From positions 2,790,001-2,854,000 of the forward strand of contig NZ_CP009754.1 of assembly GCF_000772045.1 (NCBI RefSeq): a stretch of DNA of 64,000 nucleotides, written 5' to 3'. Positions 1-8,685 of this stretch are shown piece by piece. The translations under genes and the position numbers were made by a program. Position 1 is the first letter of the stretch; each line of letters begins with the position of its first letter. This DNA is from Streptomyces sp. CCM_MD2014. Lineage in GTDB: Bacteria; Actinomycetota; Actinomycetes; Streptomycetales; Streptomycetaceae. Below the pieces are notes generated by a model. The model was not told the DNA's origin, did no database searches, and was given only the letters and a program-made list of their open reading frames with translations.

Positions 1-1025
1 CGGTGATCGCGCAGGACCCGGTGCTGCGCCGGGTGAAGCTGATCGCCGAACCGTGGGACGTGGGCTCGGGCGGCTACCAGGTGGGCGCCTTCCCGCCGCT
101 GTGGACGGAGTGGAACGACCGCTACCGCAACGCGGTGCGGGACTTCTGGCGGCACGCGCTGCCGGACGTGCGGGAGATGGGCTACCGCCTGTCGGGCTCC
201 AGCGACCTGTACGCGTGGGGCGGGCGGCGCCCGTACGCGTCGGTCAACTTCGTCACCGCGCACGACGGCTTCACGCTGCGCGACCTCGTGTCGTACGAGC
301 GCAAGCACAACGAGGCCAACGGGGAGGGGAACCGGGACGGCACGGACGACAACCGGTCCTGGAACTGCGGCGCCGAAGGCGAGACGGACGACCCGGCGGT
401 GCGGGCGCTGCGCCGCCGCCAGCTCCGCAACCTGCTGACCACGCTGCTGCTGTCGACGGGGGTGCCGATGCTGGTCGCGGGCGACGAGATGGGCCGCACC
501 CAGCGCGGCAGCAACAACGCCTACTGCCAGGACAACGAGATCGGCTGGGTGGACTGGAGCCTGCGGGACGACCCGGAGTGGCGCCCGCTGTTCGAACTGG
601 CCTCCCGGCTGATCGCCCTGCGCCACCGGCACCCGGTACTGCGCCGCCGGGCCTTCTTCTCCGGCCGCGCGCACTCCGCGGACGGCCTGCGCGACCTGGC
701 CTGGTTCACCGCGGGCGGCACGGAGATGACGGAACGGGACTGGTACGCCCCCGCGGCCACCCTCGGCATGTACCTGTCCGGGCGGGACATCCCGGGCCGC
801 GACGAGCGCGGCGACCCGGTCACCGACGACAGCTTCCTGGCCGTCCTGCACGCGGGCGGGGAACCGGCCGGGTTCGTGCTGCCGGGCGCTCCGTGGGCCG
901 AGCGGTACGAGGTGGTCGTCGACACCGGCCGGGAGGAGCAGGACGAGGCACCGGGCGCCGTGCACCCGGCGGGGGCGGAGATCACGGTGCCGGGGCGGAC
1001 GGTGCTGCTGCTGCGGGCGGGGTGA
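1..1025 (+). CDS. glgX: Glycogen debranching enzyme GlgX, 3' part (gene enters from the left edge)
   Basis: Partial gene: the frame is open at the left edge, so the true start lies outside; a GTG at 3 is merely the first possible start inside. The visible 340 residues are the C-terminal half of a GH13 isoamylase/GlgX enzyme, which hydrolyses alpha-1,6 branches of limit dextrin left by glycogen phosphorylase. Visible are the LIAEPWD segment carrying the acid/base Glu, the VTAHDGFTL motif (region IV), the NGEGNRDG loop, GVPMLVAGDEMGRTQ and NNAYCQDNEIGWVDW, all typical of GlgX, then the C-terminal beta domain. It belongs functionally with glgP, glgE, treS, pep2 and glgB at 17-28 kb. The next gene is convergent, 33 bp away. 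Confidence 0.93.
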   Translation, partial: VIAQDPVLRRVKLIAEPWDVGSGGYQVGAFPPLWTEWNDRYRNAVRDFWRHALPDVREMGYRLSGSSDLYAWGGRRPYASVNFVTAHDGFTLRDLVSYERKHNEANGEGNRDGTDDNRSWNCGAEGETDDPAVRALRRRQLRNLLTTLLLSTGVPMLVAGDEMGRTQRGSNNAYCQDNEIGWVDWSLRDDPEWRPLFELASRLIALRHRHPVLRRRAFFSGRAHSADGLRDLAWFTAGGTEMTERDWYAPAATLGMYLSGRDIPGRDERGDPVTDDSFLAVLHAGGEPAGFVLPGAPWAERYEVVVDTGREEQDEAPGAVHPAGAEITVPGRTVLLLRAG

Positions 1026-1058
1026 GGACCCTCCCCCTGAGGGGGCGGCGCGGCCGGT

Positions 1059-1760
1059 TCAGCCGAGGATGCGCCGTTCGTACGCCGTCGCGACGGCCGC
1101 CGCGCGGTCGTTCACGCCGAGTTTGGCGTACAGGTGGGTGAGGTGGGTCTTGACGGTCGCCTCGCTGATGAACAGCTCCCGGGCGATCTCCTTGTTGGAG
1201 GTGCCGCGCGCCACCAGGGCGAGCACCTCGCGCTCGCGGGCGGAGAGGGGCTCGCTGCCGGGGGCCTTCGGGGCGCGGACGGCGGAGACCAGCCGGGAGG
1301 CGACCGCCGGGGAGAGGACCGTGCGCCCCTCGGCCGCCGCCCGCACCGCGGTGAACAGCTCGTCGCGGGGCGCGTCCTTGAGCAGGTAGCCGGTCGCGCC
1401 CGCCTCGATCGCGGGCAGGGTGTCGGAGTCGGTGTCGTAGGTGGTCAGCACGAGCACCCGCGCGCGGGCGCCGCGCCGGGTCAGCTCGCGGATGGCGTCC
1501 ACGCCCGAACCGCCCGGCATCCGCAGGTCCATGAGGATCACGTCGGGGTCGAGCGCGGCGGCCCGGTCCAGCGCCTCGGCACCGCTCGTCGCCTCACCGA
1601 GGACGCGGAAGCCGGGCGCGGACTCGAACATGCCGCGCAGGCCGTCGCGGACCACGGGGTGGTCGTCGACGACGAGGAGGGTGATCACGGCGTCATCGGG
1701 CGTCGCGCCGCCGGTCGTTGCGTCGTCGGGCGCGCCATCGGGCGTTGCGTCATCGGTCAT
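1059..1760 (-). CDS. NarL/LuxR-family response regulator
   Basis: 233 residues. A receiver domain (about 27-145) has acidic residues D32/D33, phospho-acceptor D78 in VILMDLRMPG, the LVLTTYD Thr and the YLLKDAP Lys. A C-terminal LuxR helix-turn-helix (about 170-230) contains LSAREREVLALVARGTSNKEI. It is the last gene of a leftward operon ABC ATPase - permease - histidine kinase - regulator, and its start overlaps the kinase stop by 11 bp, so it is the kinase's partner. By analogy with such ABC/DesK-type sets it probably regulates its own operon in response to a membrane or antibiotic signal; the stimulus is unknown. The first 25 residues are a Asp/Ala/Pro/Gly repeat absent from most homologues, so a GTG at 1688 (just before ITLLVVDDHP) is an alternative start. 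Confidence 0.9.
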   Translation of the reverse strand: MTDDATPDGAPDDATTGGATPDDAVITLLVVDDHPVVRDGLRGMFESAPGFRVLGEATSGAEALDRAAALDPDVILMDLRMPGGSGVDAIRELTRRGARARVLVLTTYDTDSDTLPAIEAGATGYLLKDAPRDELFTAVRAAAEGRTVLSPAVASRLVSAVRAPKAPGSEPLSAREREVLALVARGTSNKEIARELFISEATVKTHLTHLYAKLGVNDRAAAVATAYERRILG

Positions 1761-3033
1761 GGCGGACCAACGGTACGCGAGCGGAGACCGCCGTGCCGTG
1801 CCCCGGTTCCGCCTCCACGGTGAGGGAACCGGCGATGCGCTCGGCGCGGGCCCGCATGCCGTCCAGGCCGAAGCCTCCCGCGGAGGTGCGCTGCCGCGCG
1901 GCGAGCGGGTCGAAGCCCCGGCCGTCGTCGCGGATGTCGAGGGTGACCTCGTCGCCCATGTAGGAGAGGGTGACGCCCGCCCGGTCGGCGGCGGCGTGCC
2001 GGGCCGTGTTGGACAGGGCCTCCTGGGCGATGCGCAGGAGGGTGGCGGCGACCTCGTCGTGGAGCTGCTCGGCGGTGCCGGTGACGGTGAACCGGGCCTG
2101 GACGCCGGTGCGTTCGGCCCACTCCGTGACCGTCTTCTTCAGCGCGTCCGGCAGCCCGTCGTCGGCCAGCGCGACCGGTGAGAGGTTGTGCACGGAGCGG
2201 CGGGCCTCGCCGAGGCTGTGCCGGGCCAGGGCGAGCGCCCGGTCCAGGTGCTCGCGGCCGAGGGCCTGGTCCGGGGTGGCCGCCACGACCTGGAGCTGGG
2301 CGATGATGCCGGTCAGCCCCTGGGCGAGGGTGTCGTGGATCTCGGCGGCCAGCCTGCGGCGCTCGTCGGCGACGCCCGCCTCCCGGGCCTGGACGAGGAG
2401 CTGGGCGTGCAGCGCGGCGTTCTCGTCGAGGGCCTGCTGCAGGGCGGTGTTGGTGCGCTCGAGTTCGGCGATGGTCTCGACCCGGGCCCGGCTGCGGGCC
2501 TCCTCCGCCTCGGCGAGGCGGGCGAACACCACGAGGAGTATGACGTTGACCGCGAGGATCGCGCCGAACAGCATCCACCCCGTGGTGTCGTCCGGCGGCA
2601 TCCCGCCCGACTGCGAGCCGGCGATCGTCACCGCCGTCAGGAACAGTCCCGGCTTGCGCAGCCGGGGCGGCAGCAGCCGGTCCACCCCGAAATAGCCGGC
2701 GTACGCGTAGAAGCCGAAGAGCGGGTTGAGCCAGGCCAGGACGAAGGCGACGGCGCAGCGCACGAAGTAGAGGCAGACACTCGCCGGGGCCGGTCCGGGC
2801 CGGGTGCGGGCCGTTGTGCTCCACCCCACTTGCGCGACGACCGCGACCGCGATCAGGGTGCCCGCGAGGTACCACTCGTGCGCGGTCATGCCGATCAGGT
2901 CGGAGGCGGCCGCCGCGACCGCCGTGCCGACGGCGAGCAGACCGTACGGCCCCCACTGGTGGAACGCCGTCCACTGGCGCTCGACGGTGCCCACGTCGGT
3001 CATCGGGCCAGTGTGGGCCATCGGTGCGCTCAT
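1750..3033 (-). CDS. DesK/NarX-type sensor histidine kinase
   Basis: 427 residues from an ATG at 3033 that overlaps the permease stop (ATGA). The N-terminal part holds about five hydrophobic membrane segments (about 30-55, 56-75, 85-125, 130-145, 157-180), then a coiled coil (180-225), a HisKA_3 dimerisation domain with H233 in EIHDTLAQGL, and a HATPase domain with DDGRGFDP and GGFGLDGM. This is the class that phosphorylates NarL-type regulators such as the next gene. Coupling to a DrrAB-like exporter suggests it senses a compound acting on the membrane or the load on the transporter; that is inference. ATG codons 4 and 10 residues downstream are possible starts. Confidence 0.9.
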   Translation of the reverse strand: MSAPMAHTGPMTDVGTVERQWTAFHQWGPYGLLAVGTAVAAAASDLIGMTAHEWYLAGTLIAVAVVAQVGWSTTARTRPGPAPASVCLYFVRCAVAFVLAWLNPLFGFYAYAGYFGVDRLLPPRLRKPGLFLTAVTIAGSQSGGMPPDDTTGWMLFGAILAVNVILLVVFARLAEAEEARSRARVETIAELERTNTALQQALDENAALHAQLLVQAREAGVADERRRLAAEIHDTLAQGLTGIIAQLQVVAATPDQALGREHLDRALALARHSLGEARRSVHNLSPVALADDGLPDALKKTVTEWAERTGVQARFTVTGTAEQLHDEVAATLLRIAQEALSNTARHAAADRAGVTLSYMGDEVTLDIRDDGRGFDPLAARQRTSAGGFGLDGMRARAERIAGSLTVEAEPGHGTAVSARVPLVRHDR

Positions 3034-3791
3034 TCCCAGCGGAACCAGCGCGAGGCCGCCGCCGTGAGCAGCACCGTCCAGCCCACCAGCACCGCCAGGC
3101 GGGACCAGCCCGGCCAGTCGCCCGCCGCCGCCTCGTTGAGGGCCTGGGCGGCGGCGCCGAAGGGGGTCCAGCCCACGATCCGGCCCAGCAGGTCCGGCAT
3201 GGCCTGCACCGGCAGCCATACGCCCGCGCAGAACATCGCCGGGAACAGCGCGGCCGACCCTACGGCACCGGCGATCTTGGTGGTGCGGGACAGTGCGGAG
3301 AGCACGGCGCCCAGGGACAGTGCGGCGAGCACGGCCAGCAGCAGCGCCAGGAGATAGCCGAAGGGCTGCTCGGGCAGCGCGACGTCGAAGGCGAGCCGGC
3401 CGACGGCGAGCGCGAGCAGTGCGGAGACCAGGGCGGCGGCGCCGCACACCACCATCTGCGCGGACAGCAGCGCCGCCGGACGCACCGGCGTGACGGCCAT
3501 CCGCCGCAGGATGCCGCGCTCCCGGTAGCCGGTGAGGACCTGCGGCATGCCCTGCAGCCCGCCGACGGTCAGGCCGAGCAGCACGGCCACCGGCACGTAG
3601 GCGTCGACCGGGCGCAGCCCGCCGAAGGAGGCGTCGGCCTCGCGGAAGGACGGGATGGAGCCGAGGATCGCCAGCAGCAGCGTCGGGAAGACCAGCATCC
3701 AGAACAGGGCGCCCGGTTCGCGCCGGAACAGCCGCAGTTCGGTCCGCAGTACGGCGGTGTCGAAGACGTCGGTGGTCGTGCCGGCCCTCAT
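3030..3791 (-). CDS. ABC-2 type transporter permease (DrrB-like)
   Basis: 253 residues with six predicted membrane segments and the ABC-2 permease layout: a short cytoplasmic N-terminus (RLFRREPGALFWML entering the first segment), a conserved YRERGILRRMAVTPVR cytoplasmic loop and a C-terminal segment ending FRWE. It pairs with the ATPase immediately upstream (its ATG at 3791 overlaps the ATPase stop as ATGA) to form an export complex of the daunorubicin DrrAB or lantibiotic-immunity type. The four genes 4690-1059 are translationally coupled, so transporter and two-component system are made together. The substrate cannot be told from sequence. Confidence 0.88.
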   Translation of the reverse strand: MRAGTTTDVFDTAVLRTELRLFRREPGALFWMLVFPTLLLAILGSIPSFREADASFGGLRPVDAYVPVAVLLGLTVGGLQGMPQVLTGYRERGILRRMAVTPVRPAALLSAQMVVCGAAALVSALLALAVGRLAFDVALPEQPFGYLLALLLAVLAALSLGAVLSALSRTTKIAGAVGSAALFPAMFCAGVWLPVQAMPDLLGRIVGWTPFGAAAQALNEAAAGDWPGWSRLAVLVGWTVLLTAAASRWFRWE

Positions 3792-4690
3792 GCGGAGGCC
3801 TCCGTGAGGTCGAGGAAGGCGTCGTCCAGCGTGGTGTCGGTGACCCGGAGCTGGTGGGCGGTGACGCGGGTGCGGGCGAGCAGGGTGATGACGGCGTTGA
3901 CCGTCTCGTCGGTGCCGGACAGGGTGACGCGGCCGTCCTTGAACCCGGCGGAGGCGAGTCCGGGCAGCGCCCGCAGGTCGGCCTCGTCCAGCGGCGCGGA
4001 CGGGGTGAAGCTGATGACGGTGGCGCCCGCCGAGCGCCGGATCAGTCCGGCCGGGGTGTCGAGGGCGGCCACCCGGCCCCGGTCGATCACCGCGATCCGG
4101 TCGCACAGGCGCTGGGCCTCCTCCATGAAGTGCGTGACCAGCAGGACGGTGACGCCGCCCGCGCGGATGTCCTCGATCAGCTCCCAGGTCTCCCGGCGGG
4201 CGCGCGGGTCGAGGCCGGTCGTCAGCTCGTCGAGGACGACCACACGGGGGTCGCCCACCAGGGCCAGCGCGATGAACAGGCGCTGCTTCTGACCGCCGGA
4301 GAGCTTGCCGAAGCGGGTGTTCAGCATCGGGACGAGGCCGAGCCGCTCGGCGAGCGGGCGCCAGTCGGCCGGTTGCGGGTGGAAGGCGGCGTACAGCTCA
4401 AGGGCCTCGCGGACGGTGAGCTTGGCCTGGAGTTCGCTCTGCTGGAGCTGGGCGCCGAGGACCTCGGCGACCCGCCGGTGGTCGGCGACGGGGTCGAGCC
4501 CGGTGACCCGGACCCGGCCGGCGTCGGGGACGCGCAGCCCCTCGACGCACTCGACGGTGGTGGTCTTGCCGGCCCCGTTGGGGCCGAGGACGCCGAAGAT
4601 CTCGCCCTCCTCGACGGCGAAGGACACACCGTCGACGACGGGACGGCCCCCGTAGGACTTGCGCAGGTCGGTGACTTCGATGACGGGCAT
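3788..4690 (-). CDS. ABC transporter ATP-binding protein (DrrA-like)
   Basis: 300 residues. Walker A GPNGAGKTT (36-44), Q-loop region around QLQQSELQ, signature LSGGQKQR (about 140), Walker B VVVLDE, D-loop and switch His in LLVTHFMEEA are all intact. The C-terminal extension is the DUF4162-type domain usual in DrrA/CcmA exporter ATPases. It powers the permease encoded next. It is the first gene of a leftward operon whose promoter must lie in the 192-bp divergent region 4691-4882, which holds a near-perfect 26-bp dyad and three direct repeats. Start chosen at the ATG before PVIEVTDLRKSYGG because this is where homology begins; no strong Shine-Dalgarno was seen. Confidence 0.92.
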   Translation of the reverse strand: MPVIEVTDLRKSYGGRPVVDGVSFAVEEGEIFGVLGPNGAGKTTTVECVEGLRVPDAGRVRVTGLDPVADHRRVAEVLGAQLQQSELQAKLTVREALELYAAFHPQPADWRPLAERLGLVPMLNTRFGKLSGGQKQRLFIALALVGDPRVVVLDELTTGLDPRARRETWELIEDIRAGGVTVLLVTHFMEEAQRLCDRIAVIDRGRVAALDTPAGLIRRSAGATVISFTPSAPLDEADLRALPGLASAGFKDGRVTLSGTDETVNAVITLLARTRVTAHQLRVTDTTLDDAFLDLTEASA

Positions 4691-4744
4691 GGCACCAGCG
4701 TCCCGGCAGCCGGGCGCCCGGCACATCGGCCGACGCGCTCGAAG

Positions 4745-4827
4745 GCGCATCAGCCGATCGGTCGATGCGCCGGTACGACCCCGCGGGGCTCCCGTACGAC
4801 CCCGGCGAGGCTTCCGTACGACCCCGG
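4745..4827. promoter_or_regulatory. Divergent regulatory region: 26-bp dyad plus three direct repeats
   Basis: Between two divergent ABC operons. At 4745-4770 the arms GCGCATC and GATGCGC flank a central CCGATCGG palindrome (22 of 26 positions symmetric). Then GTACGACCCCG occurs three times, at 4773, 4794 and 4816, spaced 21 and 22 bp, so all copies lie on about the same face of the helix. The dyad suits a dimeric regulator, plausibly the NarL-type protein of the leftward operon; the repeats could be tandem sites for a second protein or lie in the leader of the rightward operon. Confidence 0.5.
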
Positions 4828-4882
4828 ACGGGCGCGAAAACTCGGTGGGCAGTGTCAGTGGCGAACCGTAGGCTCGCTGCTG

Positions 4883-6799
4883 ATGCCCACGAAACCTGCC
4901 CCCGCCACGGATCTCGCCCCGGACGCCGCCGAGAAGCGTTCCACCGTACATGCCCTGCTGCGGCTGTGGCCCTATGTGCGCCCCGTCCGCGCGCGCTTGG
5001 GCACGGCCGCGGTGATAGCGATCCTCGCCTCCTGCGTCGGGCTGGTGATCCCGCTCGTCCTGAAGTGGATGGTGGACGGGCCGGTCGCCGACGGCGACCC
5101 GGCGGGCGTGTGGCTCGGGGCGCTGTACCTGCTGCTCCTCGGAGTGGCGGAGGCGCTGCTGTTCGGGCTGCGCCGGTGGCTGGTGGCCCGGCCGCTGGCG
5201 GGGGTCGAGGCGGGGATGCGCGCGGACCTGTACCGGCATCTGCAGCGGCTGCCGGTGGCCTTCCACGACCGCTGGGCGTCGGGGCAGTTGCTGTCGCGCG
5301 GGACGACGGATCTGATGCTGCTCCGCATGTTCCTCGCCTTCCCTCTCACGTTCCTGCTGGTCAACGGCGTCACGATCCTGGTCGGCATCGGCATCATGCT
5401 GGTGCAGGACTGGACGCTGGGGCTGGTCATCCTCGGGCCCGCCATCCCGGTGATGATCATGTGCGGGATCTTCGAGAAGAAGTACTCCGCGGTGGCGCGG
5501 CGCGCGCAGGACCAGGTCGGGGACCTGACGACCGTGGTCGAGGAGAGCGTCCTCGGCATCCGGATCATCAAGGGCTTCGGACGGCACCGCAGCCAGGCCC
5601 GTGCCTTCCACGAGCTGTCGCACACGCTGCGGGGCACGGAGCTGCGCAAGGCGCGGCTGCTGGCGGCCATCTGGGCGGTCATCGTGACGCTGCCCGAGGT
5701 GGCGATCGGGGCGGCGCTGGTGGTGGGCGCGGTGCAGGTGGCCGACGGGACGCTGTCGGCGGGGACGCTGGTGGCGTTCTTGTCGACGGCGCTGGCGCTG
5801 CGGTGGCCGGTGGAGTCCATCGGCTTCCTCCTGGCGATGAGCCAGGAGGCGGCGACGGCCACGGACCGGTACTTCGAGGTGATGGACGCGGAGGTTGAAT
5901 CGCAGGGTCGTGCCGGTGACCCGGCGCCGGCGCGAGGCGGCGGGGAGCGCGGCCCGGCGGAGCGGGGTGCCTCCCAGGCCGTTCAGGCACTGGGGAAGGC
6001 ACGACTGCCCGCGGCGGCGGAGGCCGACGGCCTCCGGTTCGAGCACGTCCTGTTCCGCTATCCCGACGCCGCCCCCGACTCCCCGCCCCTGCTGACGGAC
6101 GTCAATCTGCACATCCGCTCCGGGGAGTCCATGGCCCTCGTCGGTGCCACCGGCAGCGGCAAGACGACGCTGACCGCGCTGGTCCCGCGTCTGCACGAGG
6201 TGACCGAGGGACGGATCACGCTGGACGGCGAGGACATCACCGCCCTGTCCCGCGAGGAGCTGCGCTCGATGGTCGCCGTGGCCTTCGAGGAGCCCACCCT
6301 CTTCTCGGCCACCGTCGGTGAGAACGTGCTGATGGGCGCGGGTGAGGGCGCCGGCGGCGAGGAGCTGGACCGCGCGCTCGCCGTCGCGCAGGCCGACTTC
6401 GCGCACGCGCTTCCCGAGGGCACCGGTACCCAGGTCGGCGAGCAGGGCCTGAGCCTCTCCGGCGGCCAGCGTCAGCGCCTCGCGCTCGCGCGGGCGGTGG
6501 TCGGCAGGCCGAGGTTCCTCGTCCTGGACGACCCGCTGTCCGCGCTGGACGTGCACACGGAGGCCGCCGTGGAGGCCGCCCTGCGCCACGTCCTCGCGGA
6601 CACCACCGCGCTGATCGTGGCCCACCGCCCCTCCACCGTCCTGCTCGCCGACCGCGTCGCCCTGCTCTCCGAGGGCCGGATCACCGCCGTCGGCACCCAT
6701 CACGAACTGCTGCGCACCAGCCCCGAGTACGCCCATCTGATGTCCGGGCTCGACGGGCACGACGATCCCGAGGGCTCCCAGGAAGGGGACGGCCGATGA
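4883..6799 (+). CDS. ABC exporter half-transporter (TMD-NBD), degenerate-site partner
   Basis: 638 residues: type IV exporter membrane domain (about 45-330, six segments) then a nucleotide-binding domain with Walker A GATGSGKTT (about 421) and a perfect signature LSGGQRQR (about 523). Two catalytic positions deviate: the Q-loop reads VAFEEP instead of the usual Q, and Walker B reads FLVLDDP, Asp replacing the catalytic Glu. The segment 330-390 between TMD and NBD is long and low-complexity. First of four genes overlapping by 4 bp; the next encodes the likely heterodimer partner, whose signature is altered. Such pairs resemble BmrCD/TM287-288 multidrug exporters; the substrate is unknown. ATG at 4883 fits the start of homology but has only a weak ribosome site. 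Confidence 0.9.
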   Translation: MPTKPAPATDLAPDAAEKRSTVHALLRLWPYVRPVRARLGTAAVIAILASCVGLVIPLVLKWMVDGPVADGDPAGVWLGALYLLLLGVAEALLFGLRRWLVARPLAGVEAGMRADLYRHLQRLPVAFHDRWASGQLLSRGTTDLMLLRMFLAFPLTFLLVNGVTILVGIGIMLVQDWTLGLVILGPAIPVMIMCGIFEKKYSAVARRAQDQVGDLTTVVEESVLGIRIIKGFGRHRSQARAFHELSHTLRGTELRKARLLAAIWAVIVTLPEVAIGAALVVGAVQVADGTLSAGTLVAFLSTALALRWPVESIGFLLAMSQEAATATDRYFEVMDAEVESQGRAGDPAPARGGGERGPAERGASQAVQALGKARLPAAAEADGLRFEHVLFRYPDAAPDSPPLLTDVNLHIRSGESMALVGATGSGKTTLTALVPRLHEVTEGRITLDGEDITALSREELRSMVAVAFEEPTLFSATVGENVLMGAGEGAGGEELDRALAVAQADFAHALPEGTGTQVGEQGLSLSGGQRQRLALARAVVGRPRFLVLDDPLSALDVHTEAAVEAALRHVLADTTALIVAHRPSTVLLADRVALLSEGRITAVGTHHELLRTSPEYAHLMSGLDGHDDPEGSQEGDGR

Positions 6800-8685
6800 G
6801 CGCGCCCACGGCCACCGCGCCGAAGAGGGACCAGCCGGAGGACCCCGGGCACGGCGACCCGGACGAGACCGGCACCGGCACCCGCGCCGCCGACGGCGAC
6901 TCGTTCGACCGGGACGTCCTGCCCAGCCCGCCGGGCGCGACCGGTGCCCTGCTGCGCTCGCTGCTGGCGCCGATGAAGGCACGCGTCGCCCTCACCGGCC
7001 TCCTCCTGCTGCTCCAGCAGGCGGCCGTGCAGGCGGGGCCGCTGCTGGTGGCGTACGCCATCGACCGCGCCGTGCCGGCCCTGCGGGACGACCACCACGG
7101 CCCGCTGATCGCGGTGGGCGCCGGCTACCTGCTGTGCTCGCTCGCGGCGGGCTCGCTCCAGTACGCCTTCATCGCCGCCGCGGCCCGGGTCAACCAGGAC
7201 GCGTTGCTGGACCTGCGCGGGCGGATCTTCCGGCACGCGCAGGCCCTGAGCGTCGACTTCCACGAGCGCTACACCTCGGGCCGCCTCATCTCCCGCTCCA
7301 CCACCGACGTGGAGGCCCTGCGCGAGCTGCTCGACGAGGGCCTTCAGGAGCTGGTGACGGTCATCCTGTCCTTCGTCTACATCGCCGCGCTGCTGCTCTG
7401 GCTCGACCTGGGCCTGGGCGCCGTCGCGGTGGCGTCGTTCGTGCCGCTGTACGGGCTGGTGCGGCTCTATCAGCGCCGCGCGGGACGGGTGTACCGGCAG
7501 CGGTCCACGGCGATCGCGGCGGTGATCGTGAAGTTCGTGGAGACCATGAACGGGATCCGGCCGGTGCGCGCCTTCCGCCGGGAGGCCGCCAACGACGCCG
7601 ACTTCGCGGTCCTGAACCACCGCCACGAGCGGACCAACGGCGACGCGCTGCTGGAGATGGCCCGTTACGTCGTCGGTTCCCGCCTGGTCGCCAACACGGC
7701 CGTCGCGGGGATCGTGCTGTGGGGGGCCTACCGGGTCGCCGACGGCACGCTGGCGCTCGGTGTGCTGGCGGCGGCGGTGCTGTACCTGCGCCGGCTGTAC
7801 GACCCGATCGACCGGCTCGGCATGTTCCTGAACTCCTACCAGTCGGCGGCGGCCTCGCTGGAGAAGATCGCCGGGCTGCTGGCCCAGACGCCGTCGGTGC
7901 CCGAGCCGGCCGCGCCGAAGGAGCTGCCGCCGCTGAGGTCGGAGCACCCCGGCCGCGAGGTCGTCTTCGAGTCGGTGAGCTTCGGCTACCGCACCGGCGG
8001 CGAGGTGCTGCCGCGCTTCGAGCTGACGCTCCCGGCCGGGCAGACGGTCGCCGTTGTCGGCTCGACCGGCGCGGGCAAGTCGACGCTGGCCAAGCTGCTG
8101 GCCCGGTTCTACGACCCCTCCGCCGGGCGGGTCCTGCTGGACGGCACCGACCTGCGCGACCTGGCCGTGCCGGAGCTGCGGCGCGGGGTGGTGATGGTGA
8201 CGCAGGAGGCGTTCCTGTTCTCCGGCACGGTCGCCGACAACATCGCCATCGGCCGTCCCGAGGCGACGCGGGAGGAGATCGAGCGGGCCGCGAAGGCGAT
8301 CGGCGCCCACGACTTCATCGCCGCGCTGCCCGACGGCTACGACACCGACGTGCGCAAGCGGGGCGGCCGTATCTCCGCCGGCCAGCGGCAGCTCGTGGCG
8401 TTCGCGCGGGCGCTGCTCGCGGACCCGGCGGTGCTGATCCTGGACGAGGCGACCAGCTCGCTGGACATCCCCGGGGAGCGGGCGGTGCAGCGGGCGATGG
8501 CGACGGTGCTGAAGGGCCGTACGGCGGTCGTGATCGCGCACCGGCTGTCCACCGTGGAGATCGCCGACCGGGTACTGGTGATGGAGCACGGCCGGATCGT
8601 CGAGGACGGTGCCCCGGACGAACTCATCGCCGGTACGGGCCGGTTCGCGGACCTGCACCGGGCCTGGCGGGACAGCCTGGCGTGA
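6796..8685 (+). CDS. ABC exporter half-transporter, partner with intact Walker motifs and altered signature
   Basis: 629 residues; membrane domain about 55-340, nucleotide-binding domain about 390-629. Walker A GSTGAGKST (about 422), Q-loop MVTQEAFLFSG, Walker B LILDEATSSLD and switch His AHRLST are canonical, while the signature is ISAGQRQ instead of LSGGQ. This is the mirror image of the upstream protein, so in the heterodimer this Walker site plus the partner's LSGGQ form one competent ATP site and the other site is degenerate. The ATG overlaps the preceding stop (ATGA), supporting stoichiometric synthesis of the two halves. Long Asp/Gly/Thr-rich N-terminal tail before the first membrane segment. 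Confidence 0.9.
   Translation: MSAPTATAPKRDQPEDPGHGDPDETGTGTRAADGDSFDRDVLPSPPGATGALLRSLLAPMKARVALTGLLLLLQQAAVQAGPLLVAYAIDRAVPALRDDHHGPLIAVGAGYLLCSLAAGSLQYAFIAAAARVNQDALLDLRGRIFRHAQALSVDFHERYTSGRLISRSTTDVEALRELLDEGLQELVTVILSFVYIAALLLWLDLGLGAVAVASFVPLYGLVRLYQRRAGRVYRQRSTAIAAVIVKFVETMNGIRPVRAFRREAANDADFAVLNHRHERTNGDALLEMARYVVGSRLVANTAVAGIVLWGAYRVADGTLALGVLAAAVLYLRRLYDPIDRLGMFLNSYQSAAASLEKIAGLLAQTPSVPEPAAPKELPPLRSEHPGREVVFESVSFGYRTGGEVLPRFELTLPAGQTVAVVGSTGAGKSTLAKLLARFYDPSAGRVLLDGTDLRDLAVPELRRGVVMVTQEAFLFSGTVADNIAIGRPEATREEIERAAKAIGAHDFIAALPDGYDTDVRKRGGRISAGQRQLVAFARALLADPAVLILDEATSSLDIPGERAVQRAMATVLKGRTAVVIAHRLSTVEIADRVLVMEHGRIVEDGAPDELIAGTGRFADLHRAWRDSLA

Noticed and set aside
1032..1045. CCCCCT-G-AGGGGG as terminator between glgX and the response regulator
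   Set aside because: The arms are only 5 bp with a 3-nt loop; too weak to call.
4691..6982. Minus-strand extension of the ABC ATPase frame upstream of its start
   Set aside because: The extension is antisense to an ABC exporter with canonical motifs, and ATPase homology begins at 4690.
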